NCBI GenBank assembly: GCA_032622095.1
Contig: CP136062.1
Location: forward strand, 12,367,710 to 12,431,709
Direction of reading: 5' to 3'
Length of the DNA stretch: 64,000 nt
From: Siphonodentalium dalli
Lineage: Eukaryota > Mollusca > Scaphopoda > Gadilida > Siphonodentaliidae
The translations under genes and the position numbers were made by a program. Below the pieces are notes generated by a model. That model was not told where the DNA came from. It saw only the letters and a list, made by a program, of their open reading frames with translations, and made no database searches. Of this stretch, positions 1 through 10,935 are shown piece after piece. How positions within the stretch are numbered: position 1 is the first letter of the stretch; each line of letters begins with the position of its first letter.

Positions 1-136
1 CAGTGAGGTTTGAGATGGATGTCTTACTGACCAAGCTTGGATATAGTTTATCTAACCCATAGAGAGCCCCACATAGACTGGAGCAGAGGACAGTCTGTAG
101 TGCATGCTTCCATCTGTATGGGGCTCCATGTGGGAT
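1..136. repeat. Left terminus of composite palindromic element (families A and C)
   Basis: The first ~46 bases (GTGAGGTTTGAGATGGATG...) are the inverse of 5285-5335. Bases 54-136 are a family A stem-loop: CCCATAGAGAGCC, then a complementary GGCTCC arm about 70 bases on. The same A+C arrangement recurs at 29287-29460 and, inverted, at 31755-31917. This makes 1-5415 a composite element with long inverted termini, later interrupted. Bases 137-394 show nothing else I recognise. Confidence 0.7.
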
Positions 137-394
137 TTGTGTATCGAGAAAAGTATTGTTTGAACGCCCGTATCGATGACCGCATCGTCAGTGCTGTATC
201 GCGGTCGCATCGATGTATCGTTACACCCCTGCTGGAGCAGACGACACTCCATTGTGCATGCAGTCCTTCCCACCAGGAAAACACAGCGCGAGAACTTATT
301 CGCTCTCGCAATTCAGAAGACTGGTGTAATTGCGCCGGTAACATATAATAAATTGGATTTTTCTCAAACAGAATTTCATTGTAGGATAAACATA

Positions 395-773
395 TGTGAC
401 CCGCCATATCAAATCCAGTCGTAAGTCGGGATTTTTTTTCCCTGTGCCAATGCATTCTCTTATATATGCGAGTCGACCATAGGTCGCCTCGCATATATAA
501 GAGAATGCATTGGCCTAACAATTTTTTACAATTTTAATAATTTTTTCTTGTATTCTTTAACAATTTTATAATTTCACCCATACAGAGCCCCAGACAAACA
601 TGAGCAGACGACACTCTTCTATATGCTTCTATATATGTGTGGGGGCCCCCTGCAGGGTAATGGATGTTTTTTATTTTATGTCCTTAAAATTGTAAGAAAC
701 ATTTATTTTTAAAAAATGATAAAAAATTGTTAGGCCAATGCATTCTCTTATATATGCGAGGCGACCTATGAGG
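395..773. mobile_element. Family B composite MITE, right end truncated
   Basis: It starts TGTGACCCGCCATATC and carries the family B hairpin (CCAATGCATTCTCTTATATA and its complement, 446-515), an AT-rich stretch, an internal GGGGCTCTG/CAGAGCCCC-type stem, and half of a second hairpin at 734-770. Full copies at 25153-25610, 28314-28771 and 38970-39434 end in GCGGGTCACA. This copy has lost its last ~90 bases where family C sequence begins. Confidence 0.8.
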
Positions 774-1163
774 GTTAATTTAATATTGTTAATTTAGTGA
801 CGCTATCCCGCATAGCGGGCTAGTATCACTAAATAAATTCACCCTCTGTGGACCTCATTCTGCTTAGGCCTTATGTTTTCTGGAAAGTTTCTTTATTATC
901 AAATTTCTATATTTCTTTTTTAGTTTAGTTTCTCTATATCCCCAACTTGGCAGACGACATATTGCATAATCGAGGTTCCCAATGGGTGTACATCACAATA
1001 TTCATCATTTGGGAACTTCAATCTGAGTCTATGTCTCCCACAGATGAGGCCATGCAGTATGAGGTCCACTGAGGGTGAATTTGGTCATGCTATTTGGCTA
1101 TGCGTGATAGCATCATTAAATTCACCCTCTGGGGACCTCTTTCTGCAAATGATAGGCATGGAG
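774..1163. mobile_element. Family C hairpin element, interior and two arms
   Basis: Two palindromes of the type GAGGTCCNCAGAGGGTGAAT...ATTCACCCTCTGGGGACCTC flank a core with the constant phrases TTAGTTTAGTTTCTCTATAT and AATCGAGGTTCCCAATGGG. The same layout occurs at 14830-15300, 29455-30290 and 10205-10935. It has no coding capacity and is interrupted at its right side near 1163. Confidence 0.75.
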
Positions 1164-1194
1164 ATAATTCTAATTGTGTATTATATTTTACATA

Positions 1195-1373
1195 CAGTAA
1201 TGCCCAAAGTAATTAACCACTTAACCACAGCAGAATTATGGGTAATTTTTCAGGATTTAGTCGGAAATATGGCTTGTTGCCATTCATCGGAAAGCTCTCG
1301 ACGAGAGCTTTCCGATGAATGGCAACAAGCCATATTTCCGACTAAATCCTGAAAAATTACCCGTAATTACTGT
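1195..1373. mobile_element. Family D palindromic MITE (Tc1/mariner-like, TA sites)
   Basis: A near-perfect inverted repeat centred near 1300 (CTCTCGACGAGAG), with outer ends CAGTAATGCCC. The copy at 6826-7008 is flanked by TA on both sides, as expected for Tc1/mariner relatives. The right arm here lacks its last ~30 bases. Other fragments lie at 7098-7143, 14420-14531 and 31918-32024. Confidence 0.8.
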
Positions 1374-1814
1374 AGGTATATCCAAAAAAATACACTGTTT
1401 TATACAAATAAAACAATGATGTCATTTAGGGCTGCAACGATACACTTGGTCACGACACGATATGAATCACGATCCATGAAAATGGATGGTTGACTGGTGT
1501 ATCAAACAATTATGGTAACCACCGACTCCATGCTCACTCTGCACAAGACATATCGCGATCAACAACTAGGTATGCCACCTGGGAATGCACAAGACATATC
1601 GCGATCAACAACTAGGTATGCCACCTAGGGATGCAAGACGTACCCAGCATATCAATATAGTATCATAACTGCGGGTTCTACACGATACATACATACCCGC
1701 AGTTGGTACACATTATGACAAATAAAGCGACATACCCGCACTACTTCGGAGCATACCCGCAACCCCACATCTGGCGATCAAGGTTATAAATCATAAACCA
1801 GCACCAACTCATTC
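1374..1814. other. Left part of the inserted 4.1-kb element
   Basis: Non-coding DNA between the D palindrome and the monomer array. It holds a 46-bp direct duplication (1541-1586, 1587-1632; ACAAGACATATCGCGATC) and three TACCCGCA motifs (1690-1760). The segment 1758-1813 is repeated almost exactly at 4887-4941, on the other side of the array, so the array lies between direct repeats of ~55 bp. Confidence 0.6.
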
Positions 1815-4800
1815 CCTACAGAGTTCAGTCCCCTCGTCACGGTCAGTCAACATACGTCATATAAACCGACAAGCTGCAAAACAGAGTTCAGTCCCCTCGC
1901 TACACTAACGGTCAGTCAACATACGTCATATAAACCGACAAGCTGCAAAACAGAGTTCAGTCCCCTCGCTACACTAACGGTCAGTCAACATACGTCATAT
2001 AAACCGACAAGCTGCAAAACAGAGTTCAGTCCCCTCGCTACACACTAACGGTCAGTCAACATACGTCATATAAACCGACAAGCTGCAAAACAGAGTTCAG
2101 TCCCCTCGCTACACTAACGGTCAGTCAACATACGTCATATAAACCGACAAGCTGCAAAACAGAGTTCAGTCCCCTCGCTACACACTAACGGTCAGTCAAC
2201 ATACGTCATATAAACCGACAAGCTGCAAATCAGAGTTCAGTCCCCTCGCTACACTAACGGTCAGTCAACATACGTCATATAAACCGACAAGCTGCAAAAC
2301 AGAGTTCAGTCCCCTCGCTACACTAACGGTCAGTCAACATACGTCATATAAACCGACAAGCTGCAAAACAGAGTTCAGTCCCCTCGCTACACACTAACGG
2401 TCAGTCAACATACGTCATATAAACCGACAAGCTGCAAAACAGAGTTCAGTCCCCTCGCTACACACTAACGGTCAGTCAACATACGTCATATAAACCGACA
2501 AGCTGCAAAACAGAGTTCAGTCCCCTCGCTACACACTAACGGTCAGTCAACATACGTCATATAAACCGACAAGCTGCAAAACAGAGTTCAGTCCCCTCGC
2601 TACACACTAACAGTCAGTCAACATACGTCATATAAACCGACAAGCTGCAAAACAGAGTTCAGTCCCCTCGCTACACACTAACGGTCAGTCAACATACGTC
2701 ATATAAACCGACAAGCTGCAAAACAGAGTTCAGTCCCCTCGCTACACACTAACGGTCAGTCAACATACGTCATATAAACCGACAAGCTGCAAAACAGAGT
2801 TCAGTCCCCTCGCTACACACTAATGGTCAGTCAACATACGTCATATAAACCGACAAGCTGCAAAACAGAGTTCAGTCCCCTCGCTACACACTAACGGTCA
2901 GTCAACATACGTCATATAAACCGACAAGCTGCAAAACAGAGTTCAGTCCCCTCGCTACACACTAACGGTCAGTCAACATACGTCATATAAACCGACAAGC
3001 TGCAAAACAGAGTTCAGTCCCCTCGCTACACACTAACGGTCAGTCAACATACGTCATATAAACCGACAAGCTGCAAAACAGAGTTCAGTCCCCTCGCTAC
3101 ACACTAACGGTCAGTCAACATACGTCATATAAACCGACAAGCTGCAAAACAGAGTTCAGTCCCCTCGCTACACTAACGGTCAGTCAACATACGTCATATA
3201 AACCGACAAGCTGCAAAACAGAGTTCAGTCCCCTCGCTACACTAACGGTCAGTCAACATACGTCATATAAACCGACAAGCTGCAAAACAGAGTTCAGTCC
3301 CCTCGCTACACACTAACGGTCAGTCAACATACGTCATATAAACCGACAAGCTGCAAAACAGAGTTCAGTCCCCTCGCTACACACTAATGGTCAGTCAACA
3401 TACGTCATATAAACCGACAAGCTGCAAAACAGAGTTCAGTCCCCTCGCTACACACTAACGGTCAGTCAACATACGTCATATAAACCGACAAGCTGCAAAA
3501 CAGAGTTCAGTCCCCTCGCTACACACTAACGGTCAGTCAACATACGTCATATAAACCGACAAGCTGCAAAACAGAGTTCAGTCCCCTCGCTACACACTAA
3601 CGGTCAGTCAACATACGTCATATAAACCGACAAGCTGCAAAACAGAGTTCAGTCCCCTCGCTACACACTAACGGTCAGTCAACATACGTCATATAAACCG
3701 ACAAGCTACAAAACAGAGTTCAGTCCCCTCGCTACACACTAACGGTCAGTCAACATACGTCATATAAACCGGCAAGCTGCAAAACAGAGTTCAGTCCCCT
3801 CGCTACGGTCAGTAAACATACGTCATATAAACCGACAAGCTGCAAAACAGAGTTCAGTCCCCTCGCTACACACTAACGGTCAGTCAACATACGTCATATA
3901 AACCGACAAGCTGCAAAACAGAGTTCAGTCCGCTCGCTACACACTAACGGTCAGTCAACATACGTCATATAAACCGACAAGCTGCAAAACAGAGTTCAGT
4001 CCCCTCGCTACACACTAACGGTCAGTCAACATACGTCATATAAACCGACAAGCTGCAAAACAGAGTTCAGTCCCCTGGCTACACACTAACGGTCAGTCAA
4101 CATACGTCATATAAACCGACAAGCTGCAAAACAGAGTTCAGTCCCCTCGCTACACACTAACGGTCAGTCAACATACGTCATATAAACCGACAAGCTGCAA
4201 AACAGAGTTCAGTCCCCTCGCTACACACTAATGGTCAGTCAACATACGTCATATAAACCGACAAGCTGCAAAACAGAGTTCAGTCCCCTCGCTACACACT
4301 AACGGTCAGTCAACATACGTCATATAAACCGACAAGCTGCAAAACAGAGTTCAGTCCCCTCGCTACACTAACGGTCAGTCAACATACGTCATATAAACCG
4401 ACAAGCTGCAAAACAGAGTTCAGTCCCCTCGCTACACTAACGGTCAGTCAACATACGTCATATAAACCGACAAGCTGCAAAACAGAGTTCAGTCCCCTCG
4501 CTACACTAACGGTCAGTCAACATACGTCATATAAACCGACAAGCTGCAAAACAGAGTTCAGTCCCCTCGCTACACTAACGGTCAGTCAACATACGTCATA
4601 TAAACCGACAAGCTGCAAAACAGAGTTCAGTCCCCTCGCTACACACTAACGGTCAGTCAACATACGTCATATAAACCGACAAGCTGCAAAACAGAGTTCA
4701 GTCCCCTCGCTACACTAACGGTCAGTCAACATACGTCATATAAACCGACAAGCTGCAAAACAGAGTTCAGTCCCCTCGCTACACACTAACGGTCAGTCAA

Positions 4801-4882
4801 CATACGTCATATAAACCGACAAGCTGCAAAACAGAGTTCAGTCCCCTCGCTACACTAACGGTCAGTCAACATACGTCATATA
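1815..4882 (+). repeat. Tandem array, 69/71-bp promoter-like monomer, ~44 copies
   Basis: About 44 nearly identical monomers. Length is 69 or 71 bp, depending on TACACTAA or TACACACTAA at the monomer end. In each, TACGTCA (CRE-like) is followed directly by TATAAA, and TTCAGTC (initiator-like) puts its A 30 bases after the first T of TATAAA (for example 1922-1928, 1929-1934, A at 1959). Rare variants include CAGTCAG for CGGTCAG at ~2610 and a shortened unit at ~3800. Promoter function is inference; the spacing is seen in the sequence. Confidence 0.9.
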
Positions 4883-5113
4883 AGTCCGCAACCCCACATC
4901 TGGCGATCAAGGTTATAAATCATAAACCAGCACCAACTCATGGACACACCACGTTATTGGTAGCACTGTATCCAAAATACTCGCACTGAACTACAGTTAC
5001 TGGGCAGCAACAATATACCCGCATAGACTAACGGGAACCAATGGAAAAAATATCCGCACTCAACCCCCGAGACCTCTTCTGTGTACATAACTCCCCTGAC
5101 ATCTACCCATTGA
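4883..5113. other. Spacer between monomer array and promoter/ribozyme segment
   Basis: It opens with the second copy of the array-flanking direct repeat (4887-4941), then non-coding DNA containing TATACCCGCA. No convincing open frame: a short reverse-strand frame here lacks splice sites and any similarity I recognise. Confidence 0.5.
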
Positions 5114-5152
5114 CCAATCAAATCCACGCTCAACCAACCTAGAGTATAAAAG
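5114..5152 (+). promoter_or_regulatory. CAAT box and TATA box upstream of the ribozyme motif
   Basis: CCAATCA at 5114-5120 and TATAAAAG at 5145-5152 lie 25 bases apart and precede the hammerhead-like motif by ~30 bases, on the same strand as the promoter-like monomers. Penelope-like elements and related retroelements are known to carry promoters close to hammerhead motifs in their terminal repeats. Assignment is inference from sequence and position. Confidence 0.45.
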
Positions 5153-5181
5153 GACAGGCAAAATCCACATCTACCCACGCC

Positions 5182-5238
5182 ATCCTGGTCCTGATGAAGA
5201 TACACTAGTTATCGAAAGCGCTAGACCATTTTTAGGAT
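5182..5238 (+). ncRNA. Hammerhead-ribozyme-like motif (type I, short stem III)
   Basis: Core CTGATGA at 5191-5197 and GAAA at 5214-5217. Stem I: TGGTC (5186-5190) pairs with GACCA (5224-5228), extended by ATCC (5182-5185) with GGAT (5235-5238) across a one-sided bulge. Stem II: GATA (5199-5202) pairs with TATC (5210-5213) around a 7-base loop. Stem III is the self-complementary AGCGCT (5217-5222), so efficient folding would need a dimer, as known for hammerheads of Penelope-like elements. Predicted cleavage is after A5223 (context CTA). One extra A (5198) between core and stem II departs from the consensus and may weaken activity. Confidence 0.72.
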
Positions 5239-5284
5239 ATTCAAGTGATCGAGTGCCTCCCTGGAGGATCATCCTCGCCTAATT

Positions 5285-5570
5285 ATATATCCAGACTTAG
5301 TCAGTAATTTAAGATATCCATCTCAAACCTCACTTAATGATTAACCCGCAGGGAGCCTCACACAGATAGAAGTGTCTTCTGCTCCAGTTTAAGTGGGGCT
5401 CTCTATGGGTTATACACACTAAACTCAGACTTGTTTGCAATTTATTTTATTATTTTCTCTTTTGATTTCTGCTAGCTCTGAATCCCACATGGAGCCTCAC
5501 ACAGATGGAAGCATGCACTATGTAGTGTCTTCTGCTGCAGTCTATGTGGGGCTCTCTATGGGTTAATAAG
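5285..5570. repeat. Right terminus of composite element plus second family A stem-loop
   Basis: 5285-5335 is the inverted partner of bases 1-46, followed by a family A stem-loop (5341-5415). A second family A stem-loop lies at 5485-5566, after a short AT-rich gap. Family A units are imperfect palindromes ~80 bases long with GGAGCC and GGCTCT arms and a TCTTCTGCTSCAGT centre. Confidence 0.65.
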
Positions 5571-5767
5571 ACAGTGGATTCGCTTGAACACTCCTTAATC
5601 AATGTTCCACATGGCAGATTTTGTGAGACAAAGTTTGTAAAACCATATCAGGTATAGACTAACCATAAATGCTCTTTATTGATTCTAGACATGAGTAAGC
5701 CTTTCCGCGACACATAAACGCTGTATAAAATTAATTCACATATAGATCAACCTGTATTGATCACTGA
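5571..5767. other. Unassigned non-coding stretch
   Basis: Nothing beyond AT-rich sequence between family A and the 52-bp array. Confidence 0.4.
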
Positions 5768-6620
5768 AACTGTGGGCCGAAATGTTATGAAATGAAAGTG
5801 ACAATTACGCTGTAGCTGAAACTGTGGGCCGAAATGTTATGAAATGAAAGTGACAATTACACTGTAGCTGAAACTGTCAGCTGAAATGTGATGAAATCAA
5901 AGTGACAATGACACTGTAGCTGAAACTTGGCCAAATTAAGATGAAAGGAAAGTGACTGATGCTGTGAAACTGTGGGCCGAAATGTGATGAAATGAAAATG
6001 ACACTGTAGCTGAAACTGGGCCGAAATGTGATGAAATGAAAGTGACAATGATACTGTGAATCTGTCGGCCGAAATGTGATGAAATGAAAGTGACAATGAC
6101 ACTGTAGCTGAAACTGTGGGCCGAAATGTGATGAAATGAAAGTGACAATGATACTGTGAATCTGTTGGCTGAAATGTGATGAAATCAAAGTGACAATGAC
6201 ACTGTAGCTGAAACTGGGGGCCGAAATGTGATGAAATCAAAGTGACAATGACACTGTAGCTGAAACTGTGGGCCGAAATGTGATGAAATCAAAGCGACAA
6301 TGATACTGTGAATCTGTGGGCCGAAATGTGATGAAATGAAAGTGACAATGACACTGAAGCTGAAACTGTGGGCCGAAATGTGATGAAATCAAAGTGACAA
6401 TTACACTGTAGCTGAAACTGTGGGCCGAAATGTGATGAAATCAAAGTGACAATGATACTGTGAATCTGTCGGCCGAAATGTGATGAAATGAAAGTGACAA
6501 TGACACTAGCTGAAACCGTCGGCCGAAATGTGATGAAATCAAAGTGACAATGATACTCTGAAACTGTGGGCCGAAATGTGATGAAATGAAAGTGACAATG
6601 ACACTGTAGCTCAACTTGGA
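5768..6620. repeat. 52-bp minisatellite derived from the end of a family E element, ~16 copies
   Basis: Imperfect monomers of the form CTGTGGGCCGAAATGTGATG plus AAAGTGACAATGACACTGTAGC, some shortened or fused. The last copy runs into TGTAGCTCAACTTGG, which is the reverse complement of the family E terminus seen at 19440 and 20135 (AGTTGAGCTACAGTG). The array therefore probably expanded from that terminus. Overlapping reverse-strand open frames are repeat by-products. Confidence 0.85.
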
Positions 6621-6825
6621 GAGAGAATACTGTCATACATACAAAGTAATACCAGTTCAACCCGAAGAGCCATATGAAGTTTGGGGTCAATTGGATAAAT
6701 TGTTGGGTATAGGGTATGCCGAAGAATTTAGTGATGCAAAGAAAAAAATCCAGGAAGGCTGCTGACAACAATGTTTATATCGTTCAAATTTGATATCTCC
6801 ATATCTAGAAGCGATCCTGAATATA

Positions 6826-7008
6826 CAGTAATGCCCTAAGTAATCGACTCCTTAACCACAGCAGAATTATGGGTAACTTTTCAGGTTTAGTCGGAAATAT
6901 GGCTTGTTGCCATTCATCGGAAAGCTCTCGCCATATTTCCGACTAAATCCTGAAAAGTTACCCATAATTCTGCTGTGGATAAGGTGTCGATTATTTAGGG
7001 CATAACTG
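6826..7008. mobile_element. Family D palindromic MITE with TA target duplication
   Basis: Begins CAGTAATGCCCTAAG and ends in the imperfect complement GGGCATAACTG, flanked by TA (6824-6825, 7009-7010). Part of the right arm next to the centre is missing, so the hairpin is asymmetric. Non-autonomous. The ~100 bases that follow hold a family A-like stem and another D end (7098-7143). Confidence 0.8.
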
Positions 7009-7183
7009 TATATAGAATTTAACTTACTCAAGGCGACTAGCTGTTGGGATCCCCATACAGGTGGCAGCTTATTATTGCTGAGTGTCGTCTGCTCATGTCT
7101 GTGAGGGGCTCCATAAGGAGTCGATTATTTAGAGCATTACTGTATTTCAAACTATGTTTTATATGCCTTTGTTTCTTTTACAG

Positions 7184-7246
7184 ATGGTATGGACTCGGTA
7201 CAGAACCTCGGCCCAAATGTGACACTCATCACGCTTAACAATGAAG
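7184..7246 (+). CDS. BANP: BANP exon 1 of window (start of BEN-domain region)
   Basis: A 63-bp internal exon with acceptor TTCTTTTACAG and donor AAG/GTTTGT. It enters with two bases of a split codon and leaves with one, encoding GMDSVQNLGPNVTLITLNNE. The block NVTLITLN matches the segment just before the BEN domain of BANP. BANP is a nuclear protein that binds the TCTCGCGAGA element and activates CpG-island genes. In frame it joins directly to the next exon (GCT then GAT TAT CCA). Earlier exons (coiled coil and amino terminus) were not found in 1-7183 and should lie upstream. High confidence because six exons fit one protein in order. Confidence 0.88.
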
Positions 7247-10204
7247 GTTTGTATTATAACACTCTTTATCAGATGCGACATCACATTTTCCAGACCAGTT
7301 TTTATACGTCCAAAACGGGATGTATTATGTTATTGATCTGTCTGTCAGCCGTAAAAATAGTGCTTAAACATTGTCTGTCACACTGTCACCAAGGTCAAAA
7401 TAATTAAACATTGTCTGTCACACTGTCACCAAGGTCAAGATGCCGGCCACCAAATGGATTGTGCTGGTCATTTCAAAATGGTGCCTGTCAAATTTTCAGA
7501 TGTACTGTATGAGACAGTATTTAAATTTCCAATCGACTTATTATTCGTCAATGATGCGCACATTTTTGTGAACGTCCAATTGTCACCTAGAAAAAACCAT
7601 GTTATTTTTGTTTTCAAAAGTTCAAAAACTTTACAACGATTAATAAATACACATGCAATTCGACATAATTATATTCACTATGAATTGATCTGAAATTAAA
7701 AAAGAACTATTTTTTACTTTCAATGTCCTATTTGGCCAGAAGTTTTATTTGGCTCCTTGGACAGATACAAATTGTTCAAAGAATTGCATTGGATAAAATG
7801 TCCGACAGATACAGAAGTGCACTGGACTTAAGCTAATTTTCGTTGGACATTGACCGTGAACGGCCACTTATTTTGAGCCTTGACTGTCACACAGAGCTGA
7901 CTCTTGCTGGTGGTAATAGATACCCCCCCAAATACTCAAGACTCACTTCAGCATAGCTGTGGAGTCTGGGTTTTAACCAGAACTGACACAACCATACCCG
8001 CCCCCCACCATTCCCCTGGTGCGATTGTCGATGAAAGTAAATAACAATTGGCTACTCCACCATCGAAGGTTAGTCGAATAATCGTGGCAAGCCTAGTTAT
8101 GGGCCTGTCCTTGTTCAACTCATAATTCATGCATGCTGCAAAAACTCAAATTTGAGTTCAAATATCCATTGTTTTTTAACAGAGTTAAAGGGGAAGGAAA
8201 CCCTCAACAAATCAGGCCGATAATATATTTAGTATATCAACCATGGTGCGATAAAACACCTCTCATTTCTCAGTTATGCTCAAACACAACGATATCACAT
8301 CTTGTAATACAAAATTCCCGCTAATTACAGCGCATCCATATTTATAAGATCATGACGTCACGGCCTCACTTTGGATTACTCATCCTTTTTACAGATATGT
8401 ATAAAGGTTATCATACTAAAATTAGTTTGGCAATCACAGCTTATTGAAGACTACATACATGTATTATAAGTTGAAAATGATTTACGTTATAAATTAGAAC
8501 AATTAATTTACGGCCAGTTAAAGGTCGCATAATGTTTGATTTATTTGTCAAAGTAATCCATATTCCATCGCCAATTACAAGTTGGCATGACCCTTTTGCA
8601 GGTTGCTGCTTCCAGCGGTTAAGTCGCTCTGTATAGATTTAATGGGTGTTTGCAATTGGGGACATAGAGAATAGTTTCTCAACTTTAATAATTAAATAAC
8701 ACTGTAAACAAAAATATTCACAACAGTGCTGAACAGTGAATAATAATTGGAGATATTAGCTCATTGTATTAAAAGATTGTCAATCAAAGTGAGACGCCAT
8801 CAGTTTTAGTGCTATACAATTTTCTCTGATGGGAACCGGAAACGGAACGAAAGGTTGAACTCATTCGAGACATTTGGTTCTCACTATCCACAAACATATG
8901 TTGATTTTGACCAGTGAAATATATTGTAAGCTCAATCTTATGAAGATAAATAATTTATTTTGTTCTTAGAATGTGTGAGAATCAATCAAAGATCAGATTT
9001 ATGGAACACTTTGACATTACCATCAGTTGCCAATGTCACGCATGCGCACACTGTACAATATAATTCTTTACGATTTCGAGCAGTATTGTTCTCATTAAAC
9101 ACAATAAAATAACTGAATACTATTTTCTGAGAATAACTCTTTCAACACCGCAGCCCGCTTTAGCGGGTACGGCGTAATTTACGTTCAACACCGCTGCCCA
9201 ATAATTTTCGGGAATAATAGGCTATTTAATATCACGTTTGCGGGGGATATACTAATGATTTTTTGACTGGCGACTTAGATATCATTTGGGTGATATTCTG
9301 TATCAATACTAATTTACCATTGAACATGTAGACCCGACAAATACGGCCACAATGAGATGTTCCCGACCTAAATATATACAGTTGATGTATTTTTAATCAG
9401 ATACACATGTACCGATTGATTAAGTTTGTTATTGTTTATGACAAACACATTGCGATAACACATGTTTATGAAATAAAGAAGTTTGTTGCCCTTTCTAACG
9501 ACATTTTCTGTGGTAACAGCCTAGTGTCTCCTATTGTAATGCTACGAAATTCTCCGTGCCGTGCAATAGTGCGACTTCAATAATAATAGCTGCAAGTGCA
9601 TGTTGTAAGCATTATATTGACATGCATAAACATTTTGGGAATGCAATGAGATAATTTGCAGTTGTGTTTGGAAAGTTATTCATAATTGCTTAGCATTATT
9701 AGTTGAATACACGTGGGCCTAAATCCAGGAAACTGGGTCTCTGTTAAATAACGCCTTCTTGGGCATACACTTGGTCTGTTCTCCTAATTTCATTCTTAAT
9801 CACCACATATGCAAAATCTACGACAATTGATGTATATAGTGCTAACTATTTGAATGTGAGTTTGGTCAATATACTTATGTGGTGAAATATTGCAAATAAC
9901 GAAAACTGTAACAGTAAATATTGAGTTCAAATGTATTTACGCACCTGGTACATATGGTATGCATTACCATGGTGATATAATCACAATTATATGACATCAT
10001 CCATCGGCAGTTAGTCCAAATTGATGGGCAGTTGTTACTGGTCATGACAATATATGGGTGTCCATACCTACCTACCTCATCTATAAATACTAGTATGAAT
10101 GCCCCACGTGTGAGACAATGAATTTCCATATAAACTGCTGCAAACCGGGTGTCCTGGACAATTTGACCTCTGTAAATTTGGTGGCGAAAGAGATAAGGTG
10201 CCTG
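7247..10204 (+). other. BANP intron 1, first part: little recognisable
   Basis: A 33-base direct duplication (TTAAACATTGTCTGTCACAC, near 7363 and 7403). Otherwise AT-rich, non-coding DNA. Short open frames at 7454-7693, 7948-8130 and 9875-10228 have no similarity I recognise and no coding character. Confidence 0.5.
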
Positions 10205-10935
10205 TAATTTGCAGAATGAGGTCCCCATAGGATGAAATTAGTGATGCTATCCCGCATACTGTGCCAGCCAGGGAAATTTCCAGGGCTGTTTTGATACCTG
10301 TTACAGGTATGGGCGCTCAAACTTGAGAAGCCCAAATTCCTAATGGACAGTATTGAGTCAACCTGAATTTTCAAGGCAATTCAACAATATGCGCTGTAAA
10401 TAAAAAATCTGCAGTTGCAATACAGCCTTCATTTGCATGTTGAATTTTTAAATAAGAAATATTATGTCATATTTATAATATATGCGTCTGTATCTGTGTT
10501 GGTTCAGTGTAGAAGCCGTATTTTAAAGTTATATTGGGATACCGGTACATATCCTCTGCTGGAAACAGGTGTCCCCAAATTATCTCTGGATTCTTCCCTG
10601 GTGCCAGCATCACTAAATTCACCCTAAGGGACCTCATTCTGCTTAGGCCTCATCTTTTCTGGAAAGTTTCTTTATTATAAAATGTAATCTTCTTCACGAA
10701 GATTCTATTTATTTTTTAATTTAGTTTCTCTATATCCCCAAATTGACAGATGGCACTTTGTATAATCGAGGTTCCCAATGGGTGTGCATCACAATATTCA
10801 ATTCAATCTTCAATCTGAGTCTGTCTCCCATAGCAGATGACGCCATGCAGAATGAGGTCCCCAGAGGATGAATTTGCTGATGCTAGTCCACTGTGGGGAA
10901 TAGCATCCTAAATCCACCCTCTGGGAGCCTCTTTC
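10205..10935. mobile_element. Family C element, split by a hAT MITE
   Basis: The left hairpin (AATGAGGTCCCCATAGG at 10214) is interrupted at 10268 and resumes at 10601 with GTGCCAGCATCACTAAATTC. The core (TTTAGTTTCTCTATATCCCC) and right hairpin (10852-10935) follow. The interruption is the hAT MITE listed separately, so the C element is older. Confidence 0.75.
10269..10600. mobile_element. hAT-type MITE with perfect 8-bp target duplication
   Basis: Flanked by GTGCCAGC at 10261-10268 and 10601-10608. Ends are CAGGGAAATTTCCAGG and the complement of CTGGATTCTTCCCTG. An 8-bp duplication and CAGGG ends are typical of hAT elements. It encodes no transposase, so it is non-autonomous. Confidence 0.82.

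Noticed and set aside
48-521. 157-codon reverse-strand frame at the left edge
   Set aside because: It crosses family A and B hairpins, and pieces of it recur wherever those repeats occur.
1290-1310. BANP binding motif TCTCGCGAGA in family D centres
   Set aside because: The centre is TCTCGACGAGA, which differs in the middle; it is not the known motif.
1815-4882. CRISPR-like array
   Set aside because: Repeats are contiguous, without unique spacers, and the DNA is clearly animal.
5857-6771. Several His/Phe-rich reverse-strand frames
   Set aside because: Product of the 52-bp minisatellite; frames change at each irregular monomer.
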